From Vespa crabro (Eukaryota; Arthropoda; Insecta; Hymenoptera; Vespidae), in NCBI RefSeq assembly GCF_910589235.1, contig NC_060964.1:1306571-1370570 (forward strand): a stretch of 64,000 bases of DNA. The letters are read 5' to 3'. Positions 1 through 12,100 of this stretch are shown piece by piece. The position numbers and the translations under genes are program-made. Position 1 is the stretch's first letter. Every line of letters begins with the position of its first letter. The notes beneath the pieces are model-generated. The model ran no database searches. It saw nothing but the letters and a program-made list of their open reading frames with translations, and was not told the DNA's origin.

Positions 1-89
<89 letters not shown>

Positions 90-1646
90 CTATCTCTTTC
101 TATCTCTTTCTCGAGTTTTATGTCTTTTCTCTCACCGATAATCTCAGTTCTTCTCAACTTATCGAAACATTATCAATAATTTTACAAGAATTTCTTCGTA
201 CTCTTATTAAATACGATTTTGTAGATATGTTATTGATACACATCTTACATGATAATACATTATTGAATTCGATCTCATCTCGTAAAAAAAAAGTATAAAC
301 GTTCTTCGTGGAGTATTTACTTTTACGTAAATATAATATTTCATGTTTCACAATAAACAGGACGGACAGATTATTAAAGTAATTATAGATCGTAAGATCG
401 TCGGTTGTAATCGTTATTAACGCTTGGAAAGAAAATGAAAACGTCAGTAGCCTTCTGGGAATCAGAGAATTCAGGGTCGCCTTAATAAGAAAATAAAACT
501 GAAGGGTAAGAAAAAGAAAAAGGGACTATATAAGAAAAAAAGAAGGGTATAAACCATTCGTGGTTCGCACGAACTCGAGCTATTGTATCCCATTTTAGGG
601 ATTTATTGATCTGGCAAAAAGGCATGAAGAGACTTGTAGTTGAAGAAAGATTTGTAATTGTCTGATCTAGTGTATGAGTTTGAAAGTTTATCCGTCGCTA
701 ACTCGTGAAATCTAATTTTATCCAGGGCTATTTATTTTCTATATTTTTTCTTTTCTTTTCTTTTTCTTTGTATTTTCTTTTTGACATTATGACCGTTTGA
801 AGTTAAGACCGATAACGCGTAAGCCAAGAATACCGTATTAGCCTCATAATCCATTTCGTTGACCTAACTTAAAGGTAAAAAACTTAAGCGAATTAACGCC
901 TAAATACTGACAATCGTCTTATTGCTGTGTTCAAACTGGATTGGTCCTTAAGCTACCGGATCTGATCTTTTTCTCCTCTCCACTTCTTTTTCTTTCCACT
1001 TACTCTTATTTATTTTTATCTATCCTGCTTTCAGAATGTTACATCAAATACGTGTTTCCATGATTCACACGGTCTTATTAAATCAAATACCTAATGTTTC
1101 ACATATATGTAGGTACATTGTACGATAAAAATTATACATTCTTCATACCTGTAAATACATAGGATACCTTATGTATAGATATACTACCTCGTGGTAAGCT
1201 TTTCGATCGATAGGTATAAGTCGTGCAAAAAAGAGAACACTGGCCCTTGTTCAGTGAGATTCAAGGCGGTTCCCATGGGTCCAGATCCCGAAGAAAAAGA
1301 AGAAATTCCTCTCATGAGGCGCCACTGAGAGGACGATGCTTGCCAGGTGTTTTGAACGTAGTTCTTTCTCTCTTTCTCTCTCACTCTCCTTCTCTCTTTT
1401 TTTCTCTCTCTCTCTCTCTGTTTCTCTTTCTCTTTCTTTCTCTCTTTCTCGCTCTTTCTCTCACGTCGAAGCACCTTCTTCTTCTTCTTCTTCTCTTCCT
1501 CCTCTTCCTCCTCCTCCTCCTCCACCTCCTTCTCATCCTCCTTCTCGTCCTTTCGTCCTCTTTCTTCGGCTTACTTTTTCTTGCTCCTCTATACCTCTCT
1601 CCTTCTATCGCCGACTACACAACGAAGGTACCGATCTCCTTTCTCC

Positions 1647-1687
<41 letters not shown>

Positions 1688-3829
1688 CCTTTCCCTCTCT
1701 TTCTCTTTTTCTCTCTCTTTTTCTCTACTCTCGTCGTCGTCGTTTATCTCCCTCTATCTCGGAATCTCTTTTTCCCCGGCAGTGCCGCTTCTTTTTACCA
1801 CCTGGCAGAACAGCAGCTGGTAACAGAGGGAGGTCCTTAGAGAAAGGAATAAAAAGCCTCCCCGTTGTCCTGCGGGAACTCCAGGGGCTTGCTCGGTGAA
1901 CGTTGACAAACTATAATCCGAATATGATTTATTTCGATACCGATTTAATAATCTCAATAGTTAATATTGTACATACATACCGTTATATATTTATCGATCG
2001 ATAAGAAATTAGTGAAAAAGCTAGTGATAGCAAAGAAATATTTATAAACGTTAATATAAACGATTTTTCAAAAAAATATCTATCGAAAATATAATCATAT
2101 TGTGATTCTTTGATCTTTATTTTTTTTTTTTAACATATTTTTTAATCGATATTAATAATTATGAATACTGCGATTATATGAGCGAAGAATATAAAATTCT
2201 ATCGACGCGATCAACTAAAGAAATTTTCTCACGTGCCGTTGTAGACCTCGCAGTTACACGCTTTTAACCTAATTGCTCGATTATAAAACTTTAAAATCTC
2301 TCCTGGACATGTTTTACGAATATAACATCTACATACGTATTAAACTAATAATAATAATTTTATAGAAACGATTATGTCACGTTTCATTTTCTCGGCAACT
2401 TTGTGATTATTATCGTTAAAAACACGTCACGCTTTAACGAGCAAAAAAGAAATTCTCTTTCATCTGTTCGTATTACAAAGTGTAACTACTGCGTGCGTTA
2501 AAGTAAAGGCTGTCAGAATTATGTAAAGTTTAAAGATAATAATCTATCGTTAAGAATGTGAAAACGTGATGGGCATTAAAATTTTTCATAAGTGAAATGA
2601 ATGATTCGTAGAAATTAAGGAATTAGTTCGATACAGAGATACCGATTTATGTGTATGATCTTATCGCCGGAAGTATTCCAGACTTAATCATCAAACTCTT
2701 TTTTTTATTTTCTTTTTTTTCTTACTCTCCGCATTTTATTAATTACCCTCGAAAGACGATGAGAATATCCGCATACTATGAGAATATCCTTGCGTAACGC
2801 GTGAGAACGAACTTGAACTACACGAAGTAATGAGATCGATCACAATGAAAGATTCTTTTTGATTTATCGTGAGAGTTTTACGTTTTTATTTATATTCCTT
2901 TGATTACTCACGTTATAGCCTATTAAATAATGAATTAATAGATATCATTCCAATATAATAATTAATTAAATATTGATTCATACTTTCTCTTTTTCTTTTC
3001 TTTTTATGCTTAAAAATCGATCGTTTCTTTCATCCTTAAAAGAAAAAAAAAGAAAGAGAAAACAAAAAAGAACTCATGAAGCGTTAAAAGATGTTACGCT
3101 TTAGGGACACGGATCAGAAGGATATTTTTCAGCATCGGTAATTTCGAATGCGTTGTCGTATGCAAATCGACGAACGTTCGCATATTCCATCGTCTTCCTC
3201 CGATGACTCCAGAGACCGTTTCCTTCTTGCACGTGCTCGTTAAAAACTACTGCGGTACTCGTTGGGCATGACGACGGTAAAGCAATTATTTGGATTCATT
3301 ATGAACAGGAAGAGGATTTCCCTTCGAACCCTTCGCTACGGCTCTGCTTACTATGGCATCCTCCCTTCTTCTATTCTAACTCGCTATTTACGAATCCAAC
3401 GGACCCAAACGCCTTGGGCCTCTCTTTCTGTGACTGTTATTATAACTTCTAATGATACTGAGTAAAATAATAGATGATTATATACAAATTCATTGCCTGT
3501 ATTTTTATCTTCTATGTATGTTCACTTATCATGATAATACCAATATTAAATCGCAAAAAAATAAAGATACAAATCATTTTGAATTATCGATTATTTGCTC
3601 GAACGTAAAAATTGTTATTAAAATGTACATTGCAATCTGTTTCTGATACGATCAAAAGAGAAAGTGCACGCTGAGTGCAAAGAGAAAAAAAAAGAATGAT
3701 GTACTACAGAAGCACGAAAACACCTGGCACTCGAACGACATGATTTCGAAGTTTTTGATCTAATTTAACATGTTTTATCGCGAACAATGATATTTGAAAA
3801 TAAATCGATTTTTATACGTTATCTTTAAG
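1..3829. other. Intergenic or upstream intronic DNA with CT microsatellites
   Basis: I see no supportable gene here. Bases 1-112 are a TC/TATC microsatellite. Bases 1370-1740 are long CT-rich runs, including a pure (TC)n at about 1648-1682; the long plus-strand open frames over this part encode only Ser/Leu/Phe strings and are products of the repeat. The rest is AT-rich unique-looking sequence. The first exons of the monooxygenase gene that follows are expected upstream of 3830, but I could not find a DOMON-like exon in this stretch, so they are either very short or outside the window. Confidence 0.6.
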
Positions 3830-5068
3830 GATTCGCACGGTATCGAGGAGTCGAATGCAGCACCAGTTACGGACACTTCTCAAGATGTCCATGTTCTCGA
3901 GGGTTTTCAAAATGAAACTCATACGAGCGTAACTTTCATTAGAAATTGGCAAACTTGCGATCCGCAGGATCATCGGCTTACGGTAAATATTAATACATAA
4001 GAAAATTAAAAGAAAATTTATCACAATTGTATATAAATATATATCAATAATAAATACTTATCAATATCCGTTAAATATATTTAATAATATAATTATTAAT
4101 TTTATCTATAATATAAGGAACGAAATGACTCAGTATCAACAAATAAAATATTTTAGGGCGATACCGTAAGAGTTTTATGGGCTTTACACCAAAGCGATCC
4201 CGAATTGAATACGGCGATTTGGCATGGTGACAAACGTGGTGGAAGAGCGTTACGACTCAGGACTCCATCGCCTCATGCTCCACCTCAGGAAATGCAAGAT
4301 ATAAGGCATTGGGATGTGAAATTAAATCAGGTAGGAATATAACAATATTATTTATCGATCGATATTCGTTAAATTTACAAATTGATATGTTTACCTGCGT
4401 TTTTCAATATTACAGTTTACGGTATCCGACACGATGGATACCGTTTATTGGTGCAAAATTTTTAAGGCGCCTTCTTTAACCAAAAAGCATCATATGATCG
4501 GGGTAAGTACATAATTAAAATTCCTTTTAATAAATAAAAATATTTATTTTCATTACGTTCCAAGTATAATACATAATACCAGTACTTACATATATGTAAG
4601 TATATTTCGCGAGATTTTATACTCACGAGAGTTCCTACGATAACGCCATTGACTGCCATCAAAATTCTTATCCGAAGAAACGAGTACCGTATTTTTTGCT
4701 GATTGTAAGTAAACTAACGTGTCAACGATCAAACCTACAAAAGAATGCAAAGGTTGGGCTTCATTATGTATGTCTTTCACGAATCACGGTCATTCGTGTC
4801 GAACGTCGCATGAACGCTATAGACGTCGCCTAGAATAAAAAAAGATTCGATGATGTCATTGCGTTGTCCGAAATGCTCATTGACTTGCATCGATATCTTT
4901 TCGAAAAGAGAAGAATCCAATTCATTCTTTTTTATAAAACGTGCCATGATTTCTAACATAAAAATTGGAATAATTTTCTAGCTTTTCCATATTTTTCTGA
5001 TATTTTCGTTTTTTTATTCTTTTATATTATCATTTCTATATATATATTTTATATTATCATTTATATAT

Positions 5069-5105
<37 letters not shown>

Positions 5106-7050
5106 TATTTATATCTTATCTATAAAAGAAAACATATATACATATAGGGTATTAATTTATATTACATCTATACCGTTTTTAGTATACGCCTCTGGTGGAG
5201 AAAGCAAACGAAGACTTGGTACATCACGTGATAGTGTATGAGTGTGCTTCAACTTCACCGATTCTCGGTCAGCATGCTAGAATCGCTGGTGCACCTTGTT
5301 ACAGTCCCACGATGCCACGTGAATGGGAATCCTGTTTGCAGCCTGTCTTGGCCTGGGCCCGTGGTAGCAGAGGTAGAAATTAATTTTCAAAATATTATTT
5401 AAATATAATAAAAAATATGAAATGATAAAATAGATTAATTTAATTAAGATTATTTTTATTTTAGGAGAATGGCTTCCAGATCACGTGGGAATTCCTATAG
5501 CCGAACACCAAGAAGGTTCTTATTATATGTTGGAAGTACATTATAATAATCCTGGGTTAAAGAAAGTAATAGATAGTAGTGGAGTTAGAATTCACTTAAC
5601 ACCAAAACTCCGCGCTCAAGAAGCAGGAATTCTTGTTGCTGGTGTAGCAGTCAGTCCACTTCATTTGGTACCTCCGAGACAGAAGGAATATGCTACGGCT
5701 GGATATTGTACGCCACATTGCACGAACACGGTAAATATCAATAATATTACGAAAGTAATATAATATAATTTTTGAGATTCGTCTATATGTACGAATTTCA
5801 TTAAACATTTTTTTTTACACAGATGTTTCCCGAAGACGGTGTAAACGTTGTATCAGTAGTACTCCATTCTCATCTGGCTGGACGTCGTTTGAGTTTGAAG
5901 CATATTCGTAAAGGAAAAGAACTTCCTCGAATAGTACAGGACAATCATTTTGATTTCGACTACCAACAATCGCATACCTTGGAGAAGGAAGTGAAAATTT
6001 TACCAGGTGATGAATTGGTTGCTGAATGCGTTTACAGAACGTTGGACAGGACAAGGCCTACGCTAGGAGGATATGCAGCGTCGCAAGAAATGTGTTTAGC
6101 ATTCGTTGTACATTATCCGAGAACACCGTTAGCAGCTTGCTATAGTATGACACCTGTGAAAGATCTTTTCAAAACCCTTGCCGTATATAGCTTCAAAGGT
6201 GTCACTATGGATCATTTGGAAAAACTTTTTCTAACAACCGGGTAAAATAATATTTTTAATTGAATTAAATGTTATTTCATCATATTCCATTTCTTTAATT
6301 ATAATATAACTTTATTACATTTTATTTATAGAGCTGATCCAGTGAGTTTACCTTTTACGGCCAGACAACAGCTTCCGGTTTATCCTGCGACGAGACCTAG
6401 CGAGCAAATCGACGAGGATATTATCAGAGAAGCAGAGTCGGCATTGAAAGCAATGAGAGATTATTCGGAGGAACGTGAAAGTGATAACGTCTTTGCCCGA
6501 CTTATTATCGAAGAACCAGAAGAATTTCGAGGTAAATTAATATTTTTATTACTACGTATTATACATTAAATACATAATATATTAATAATAACAATTTCAT
6601 GCAAGAATCGATTTGTTAGTATTGTTTGTATTTTTATTTGTTAGGTCGAACTTTAGCAGAACATATACTCGCTTTACCTTGGACAGAAGAACTTCTTGCC
6701 AGATCGATTGAAAAAAGTCTTTATCATGGTAGACACATGACATTTTGTAGAAAAAGGGACGACAAATTGGCACTGGTAAGAGCACTTGAAGAATATTTAT
6801 ATTTTTAATAAAAAATCGTACGTTCTTGAATTCTTACTTTCTTTTTCTTGTTTTATTTTTTTCTTAACTTAACTTAATTTTCTTTCAGCCGGCAAATATT
6901 CAAACATTCCCGAATTTTACGGCATTACCGGAACAGAACGAAACTGTCTGTAGCGAGCTCAGAATTGCTACATCCGATTCATCCAATATCAGTTCAAATT
7001 TCTTCATTACGTTAATTACTGTTATAAGTATTAGAACATTTGTTTTTTAA
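3830..7050 (+). CDS. DBH-like monooxygenase (MOXD1 family), 5'-partial, nine exons
   Basis: Copper type II, ascorbate-dependent monooxygenase of the dopamine beta-hydroxylase/MOXD1 family, expected in the secretory pathway. Exons: 3830-3982, 4157-4330, 4416-4502, 5183-5372, 5465-5730, 5823-6241, 6332-6531, 6645-6775, 6889-7050; phases agree throughout and give 593 residues. The first exon is the end of a DOMON domain (DSHG..., NWQTCDPQDH). All copper ligands expected for the family are present: HH in LVHHVIVYECAS and H in LEVHYNNP for the first copper; HSH in VLHSHLAGRR and M in SQEMCLAF for the second. It should therefore be catalytically competent. The C terminus ends in a hydrophobic stretch (FFITLITVIS), possibly a membrane or lipid anchor. 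About the first 100 residues (signal peptide, start of DOMON) are missing from what I can see. Substrate unknown. Poly(A) signal candidate AATAAA at 7520. Confidence 0.9.
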
Positions 7051-8700
7051 GAACATTGAAAGAAATTTATTATCGTACGAATTTGTATATCGGCAAAAAT
7101 TTATTATTTATTGAATGAATCTACGTGATAACCGATCTTTCGTTATTCTCGACTGTTCGAAACAAGTCGAAAATTTTCGGATATTACGCTGGCCACGATT
7201 ATGAATCTTCCCTTTTCTTCCTCCTCCTCCGAGAGAAAGAGAGAAAGAGAAAGAGAGAGAGAAAGAGAGATAAATAAGAAGAGAAAGAGAGAGATAGAGA
7301 GAGAAAAATAAAAAGAGAGAGAAATAAAAAGAGAAAGAGAAAGAGAAAAACATCAAAATTTTCTAAAAATTTTTAGTCGACTAGCGTGCAAGTATGTATG
7401 GAAATATAAGATATAATATAATATAAAATAATGTAAATACACGATTTAATGTATTTATAATAATTCGTACGCAGTACACTCCTATTTTATATTTTAATGC
7501 GTGTTTTATATAAAAAAATAATAAATACGAATAAAAAAAAGAAACAGACAATTTAAATTTACTTTATTAATCCATCCGTACTCCGTATAATTGTGCAATT
7601 AATAATTTGTCATTATAACAATGGCATAGATATAAAAATCGTTATTCATTTACTATTTCGCGTATAACAATAATTAACACTTTTAACGCAGTTTCGCCAT
7701 ATTTGAGTAACATAAAAATATGTGCGTACAAGTGTTTATATATAATTTATCTGTAAAAAATAAAATTATATAATAATATTACAATTACCTTTTATATTAT
7801 TCTTCGAAATAATTTAAACAAAGTCCTGGCATTTTAGGACAGGTGGTATAAAAAGTTACAGTATTATTTAAATTTTTTTAGTTTTACATCAATCTTTCTA
7901 GAGTCTGTTTACTTTTCTCGTAACAAATAATATATATTCGTCTTGTATATGTTTTATTTCAATACATATAATCATAACGATTAATTTAAAGATATAACAA
8001 TTCTGTAATTAAAAATTTCCTAAATCTTGTGGATTTGTTTTTATTAGTATTTGACTGTTAAACAATATTTAAATTCAATGAAACACTTGCAATTAACAAA
8101 ACATACTAAAGTTGTACTAGACGGTCAACATGTCAAAAGAAATAAAATGAAATTATAATATTACAAATTAAAATATTATAATATTATATTACAAATTATA
8201 ATATTATGAATTAAAATATTAAAGAAATTGTAATATGATATTGATATGATAACATAATATTAAAGATATTACAAATATATCTAAATATATAGAAAATTTT
8301 ACAAAATAGTGTAATAATCAAAGTTTTTTAACGTAAAATAAAATAGAAGCTGCCTTCTTTCTATCTCTTGCTGGTAGCAATTAAAATCCCAATGTAAAAG
8401 ATTGAAAAACAAATAAAGAAAAGAAATAAGTAACAATAATAATAATAATCCATGTTCAAATAAAAAGAAAAGAAAGAAGTTAAAATAAAAAGACAAAAAG
8501 AGTATCGAAAGGATAGTTTGACGTAAAGACACCTACGCACAGAGAAATTTCACCGAGTTTGGAATATCGTCAGAGAGTAGATAACGGTTAGTAATTTTCT
8601 ACCTGGTTAACCAATACCGTACGAGTTTCTCAATCTTTCCATTCGTAACATTAGCCACCCTCGCAACTATTCGCACCCTGTTGCACGGGGTCCCATGTGG
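7051..8700. other. 3' UTR and intergenic DNA with GA microsatellite
   Basis: Follows the monooxygenase stop codon. Bases 7230-7350 are a GA-rich microsatellite, and an AATAAA near 7520 may end the upstream transcript. Bases 8140-8290 are an AT-rich run with repeated ATAATATTA/ATTACAAATTA words. No gene seen. Confidence 0.6.
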
Positions 8701-8707
8701 CCTGAGC

Positions 8708-8793
8708 TGATAAGCACGAAATTGTGTTTTCATCGAATTTACAGAGCGTATCTGCCTGTATAAAAGGAGCACCCTGGGGACTACCAGCATCAG
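8708..8793 (+). promoter_or_regulatory. TATA-box promoter of the repeat-protein gene
   Basis: GTATAAAAGG (TATA core at 8759-8765) is followed about 31 bases later by a TCAG initiator-like site at 8790-8793. A GATA-type site, TGATAAG, lies at 8708-8714. The presumed non-coding first exon runs from about 8792 to 8900 and ends in a good donor (ACAG/gtaaat); the next exon begins at 9137 after a tag acceptor, one base before the ATG. Sharp TATA promoters in insects usually mark strongly tissue- or stage-regulated genes; that last point is inference. Confidence 0.7.
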
Positions 8794-9137
8794 CAGCTCT
8801 CCAGAGCTCAGAGGAAGAACATCTTCCGAGTTTCAATATTTTTTGCTTCGAAGAAACAAGAACGAGAACTTTAGAAATCATCAAATTTCTAATCGTACAG
8901 GTAAATAAAAACTTCTTTTCTTTTCTCGAATACTGATCTTCTATTTTATTCTATTTCATTTTATAGTCTTCATATAGATATAAAATTTTATTAAAAAATT
9001 ATTTGAAAAGAAATAAAGTAAAATTTGTCGTATATTTTGTTTTAAAATATTGTATGATTAGTGTTATAAATATGATATTTACCTATAAGTCTAGTATTCA
9101 AATATTTATAAGAAAATAATATTTTTTTAATCGTAGA

Positions 9138-12100
9138 ATGAGGCGTACGAGGCACGTGGTCTTACCCGTGCGGTCCTGGCAATACATCGGTTTATTACTG
9201 GTATCACTGGCATGCGTGACTTTCGGTTTGATAGCTAGGGACAGAGAAGGACAAGCAGGAAGCCTGACCGGTCCTGAACTCCTTCATCGTGCCCCTCATA
9301 AGTATATTTTGTTTCGTTACTATATTATATTTAAGAAATCCGATAATTCATCTTTCATATTTTCGTTTAATTTATATGTATTATACGATAAAAATATTTT
9401 TCAAAAAACAGTTCTGAACAAAAAAAATACAAATAAGAAGTTCTCTTATCTTTCTATACATTTAATTTCAAAATATCATCGATTTTTCAGTGTGGACGTT
9501 TGCCCAAATTTGAATCCTTTGACAACATCTTCGGTCTGTCTTGCTCTTCCGGAAAAACAGTATCTCACCTTGAAAAATAATGAAGAAAAGGAAATCGGTT
9601 CCGACATCATTCGAGTTGAACGTAAAAAATCGACCGAATCGTGTATTAACAGGAATGCACTTTTGGAAAGAAGACACGGAACGTTGAGCGAACGACGAGT
9701 TTCAGAACGTTCTTCTTATTCAACAAACAGACCGTCACGTTCTTTGGAACGAGTCGATTCAAGGATCGAAAACGTTCGATTATCTTATCGCCATTCGCCA
9801 AATCCGGAAATGACTCGAGATATAACGGATCGTATAAGGCAATTATCAAGAAGGTTCTCTAATGATAAATTATCAAGAAGGTTCTCTAATGATAAATTTA
9901 GATCCATAGAACGTCGCGAGCAAAATGGAATCAAACGAACAGACGGACAAAGAATTCTTGATAATCATGAATTAAAAGAACGAAGAGAACGATTCGAAGT
10001 AGACACACGTAGAAAGTTCGATTCTCGAGGTATCGAAAAAAGAGAAATTAGGAACATTGAAAGAACAATTGGAGATAATAGAAAAAATGTTCGAGAAAAA
10101 ACTCAAGATAATAGATCGAATTCTGTAGAAAGACAAGCTGCTAAAAGCGAAAATATGGAAAGGCGTTTCATGAAAGAACGACGCAGTAACGATCGTAGAA
10201 ATTCTCGAATCGACACTTCGGACCATCAATCGAATATAGATGTAAAACGTAGAAATTCTCGAGTCGATACTTTAAATCGCGAACGTCAATTGGATATAAG
10301 CGCAGAACGTAGAAATTCTCGACTTGATACTGTTAATAGCCAACGCGGATCAAACCTAAGCGTAGAACGTAGAAATTCTCGACTTAATACTTTTAATCGT
10401 GAACGTCAATCAAATATAGATGCAGAACGTAGAAATTCTCGAGCCGATACTTTAAATCGCGAACGTCGATTGGATGTAAGCGCAGAACGTAGAAATTCTC
10501 GACTTAATACTTTTAATCGCGAACGTCAATCAAGTATAGATGCAGAACGTAGAAATTCTCGAGCCGATACTTTAAATCGCGAACGTCGATTGGATGTAAG
10601 TGCAGAACGTAGAAATTCTCGACTTGATACTGTTAATAGCCAACGAGGATCAAACCTAAGCGTAGAACGTAGAAATTCTCGACTTAATACTTTTAATCGT
10701 GAACGTCAATCAAATATAGATGCAGAACGTCAATCAAATATAGATGCAGAACGTAGAAATTCTCGAGCCGATACTTTAAATCGCGAACGTCGATTGGATG
10801 TAAGCGCAGAACGTAGAAATTCTCGACTTGATACTTTTAATCGCGAACGTCAATCAAGTATAGATGCAGAACGTAGAAATTCTCCAGCCGATACTTTAAA
10901 TCGCGAACGTCGATTGGATGTAAGTGCAGAACGTAGAAATTCTCGACTTGATACTGTTAATAGCCAACGAGGATCAAACCTAAGCGTAGAACGTAGAAAT
11001 TCTCGACTTAATACTTTTAATCGTGAACGTCAATCAAATATAGATGCAGAACGTAGAAATTCTCGAGCCGATACTTTAAATCGCGAACGTCGATTGGATG
11101 TAAGCGCAGAACGTAGAAATTCTCGACTTGATACTTTTAATCGCGAACGTCAATCAAGTATAGATGCAGAACGTAGAAATTCTCGAGCCGATATTTTAAA
11201 TCGCGAACGTCGATTGGATGTAAGCGCAGAACGTAGAAATTCTCGACTTGATACTGTTAATAGCCAACGCGGATCAAACCTAAGCGTAGAACGTAGAAAT
11301 TCTCGACTTAATACTTTTAATCGTGAACGTCAATCAAATATAGATGCAGAACGTAGAAATTCTCGAGCCGATACTTTAAATCGCGAACGTCGATTGGATG
11401 TAAGTGCAGAACGTAGAAATTCTCGACTTGATACTATTAATAGACAACGTGGATCAAACCTTAGCGTAGAACGTAGAAATTCTCGACTTAATACTTTTAA
11501 TCGCGAACGTCAATCAAATATAGATGCAGAACGTAGAAATTCTCGAGCCGATACTTTAAATCGCGAACGTCGATTGGATGTAAGTGCAGAACGTAGAAAT
11601 TCTCAACTTGATACTGTTAATAGCCAACGTGAATCAAGCTTAAACGCAGAACGTAGAAATTCTCGACTTAATACTGTTAATAGCCAACGTGGAACAAGCT
11701 TAAGCGTAGAACGTAGAAATTCTCGACTTAATACTTTTAATCGCGAACGTCAATCAAATATAGATGCAGAACGTAGAAATTCTCGAACCAATACTTTAAA
11801 TCGCGAACGTCGATTGGATGTAAGCGCAGAACGTAGAAATTCTCGACTTGATACTGTTAATAGCCAACGCGAATCAAACCTAAGCATAGAACGTAGAAAT
11901 TCTCGATTTAATACTTTAAATCGCGAACATCGATTGGATGTAAGTGCAGAACGTAGAAATTCTCGACTTGATACTATTAATAGACAACGTGGATCAAACC
12001 TTAGCGTAGAACGTAGTAATTCTCGAACTGATACTTTAAATCGCGAACGTCGATTGGATGTAAGCGCAGAACGTAGAAATTCTCGACTTGATACTGTTAA

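Noticed and set aside
1184..1899. Several overlapping open frames of 80-205 codons on both strands
   Set aside because: They consist of Ser/Leu/Phe or Glu/Lys/Arg strings read from CT/GA repeats, with no family features or splice context.
3262..3465. 67-codon plus-strand open frame upstream of the monooxygenase
   Set aside because: Considered as the missing DOMON exon, but it lacks the family's GFSPNGGM-type sequence and a fitting donor.
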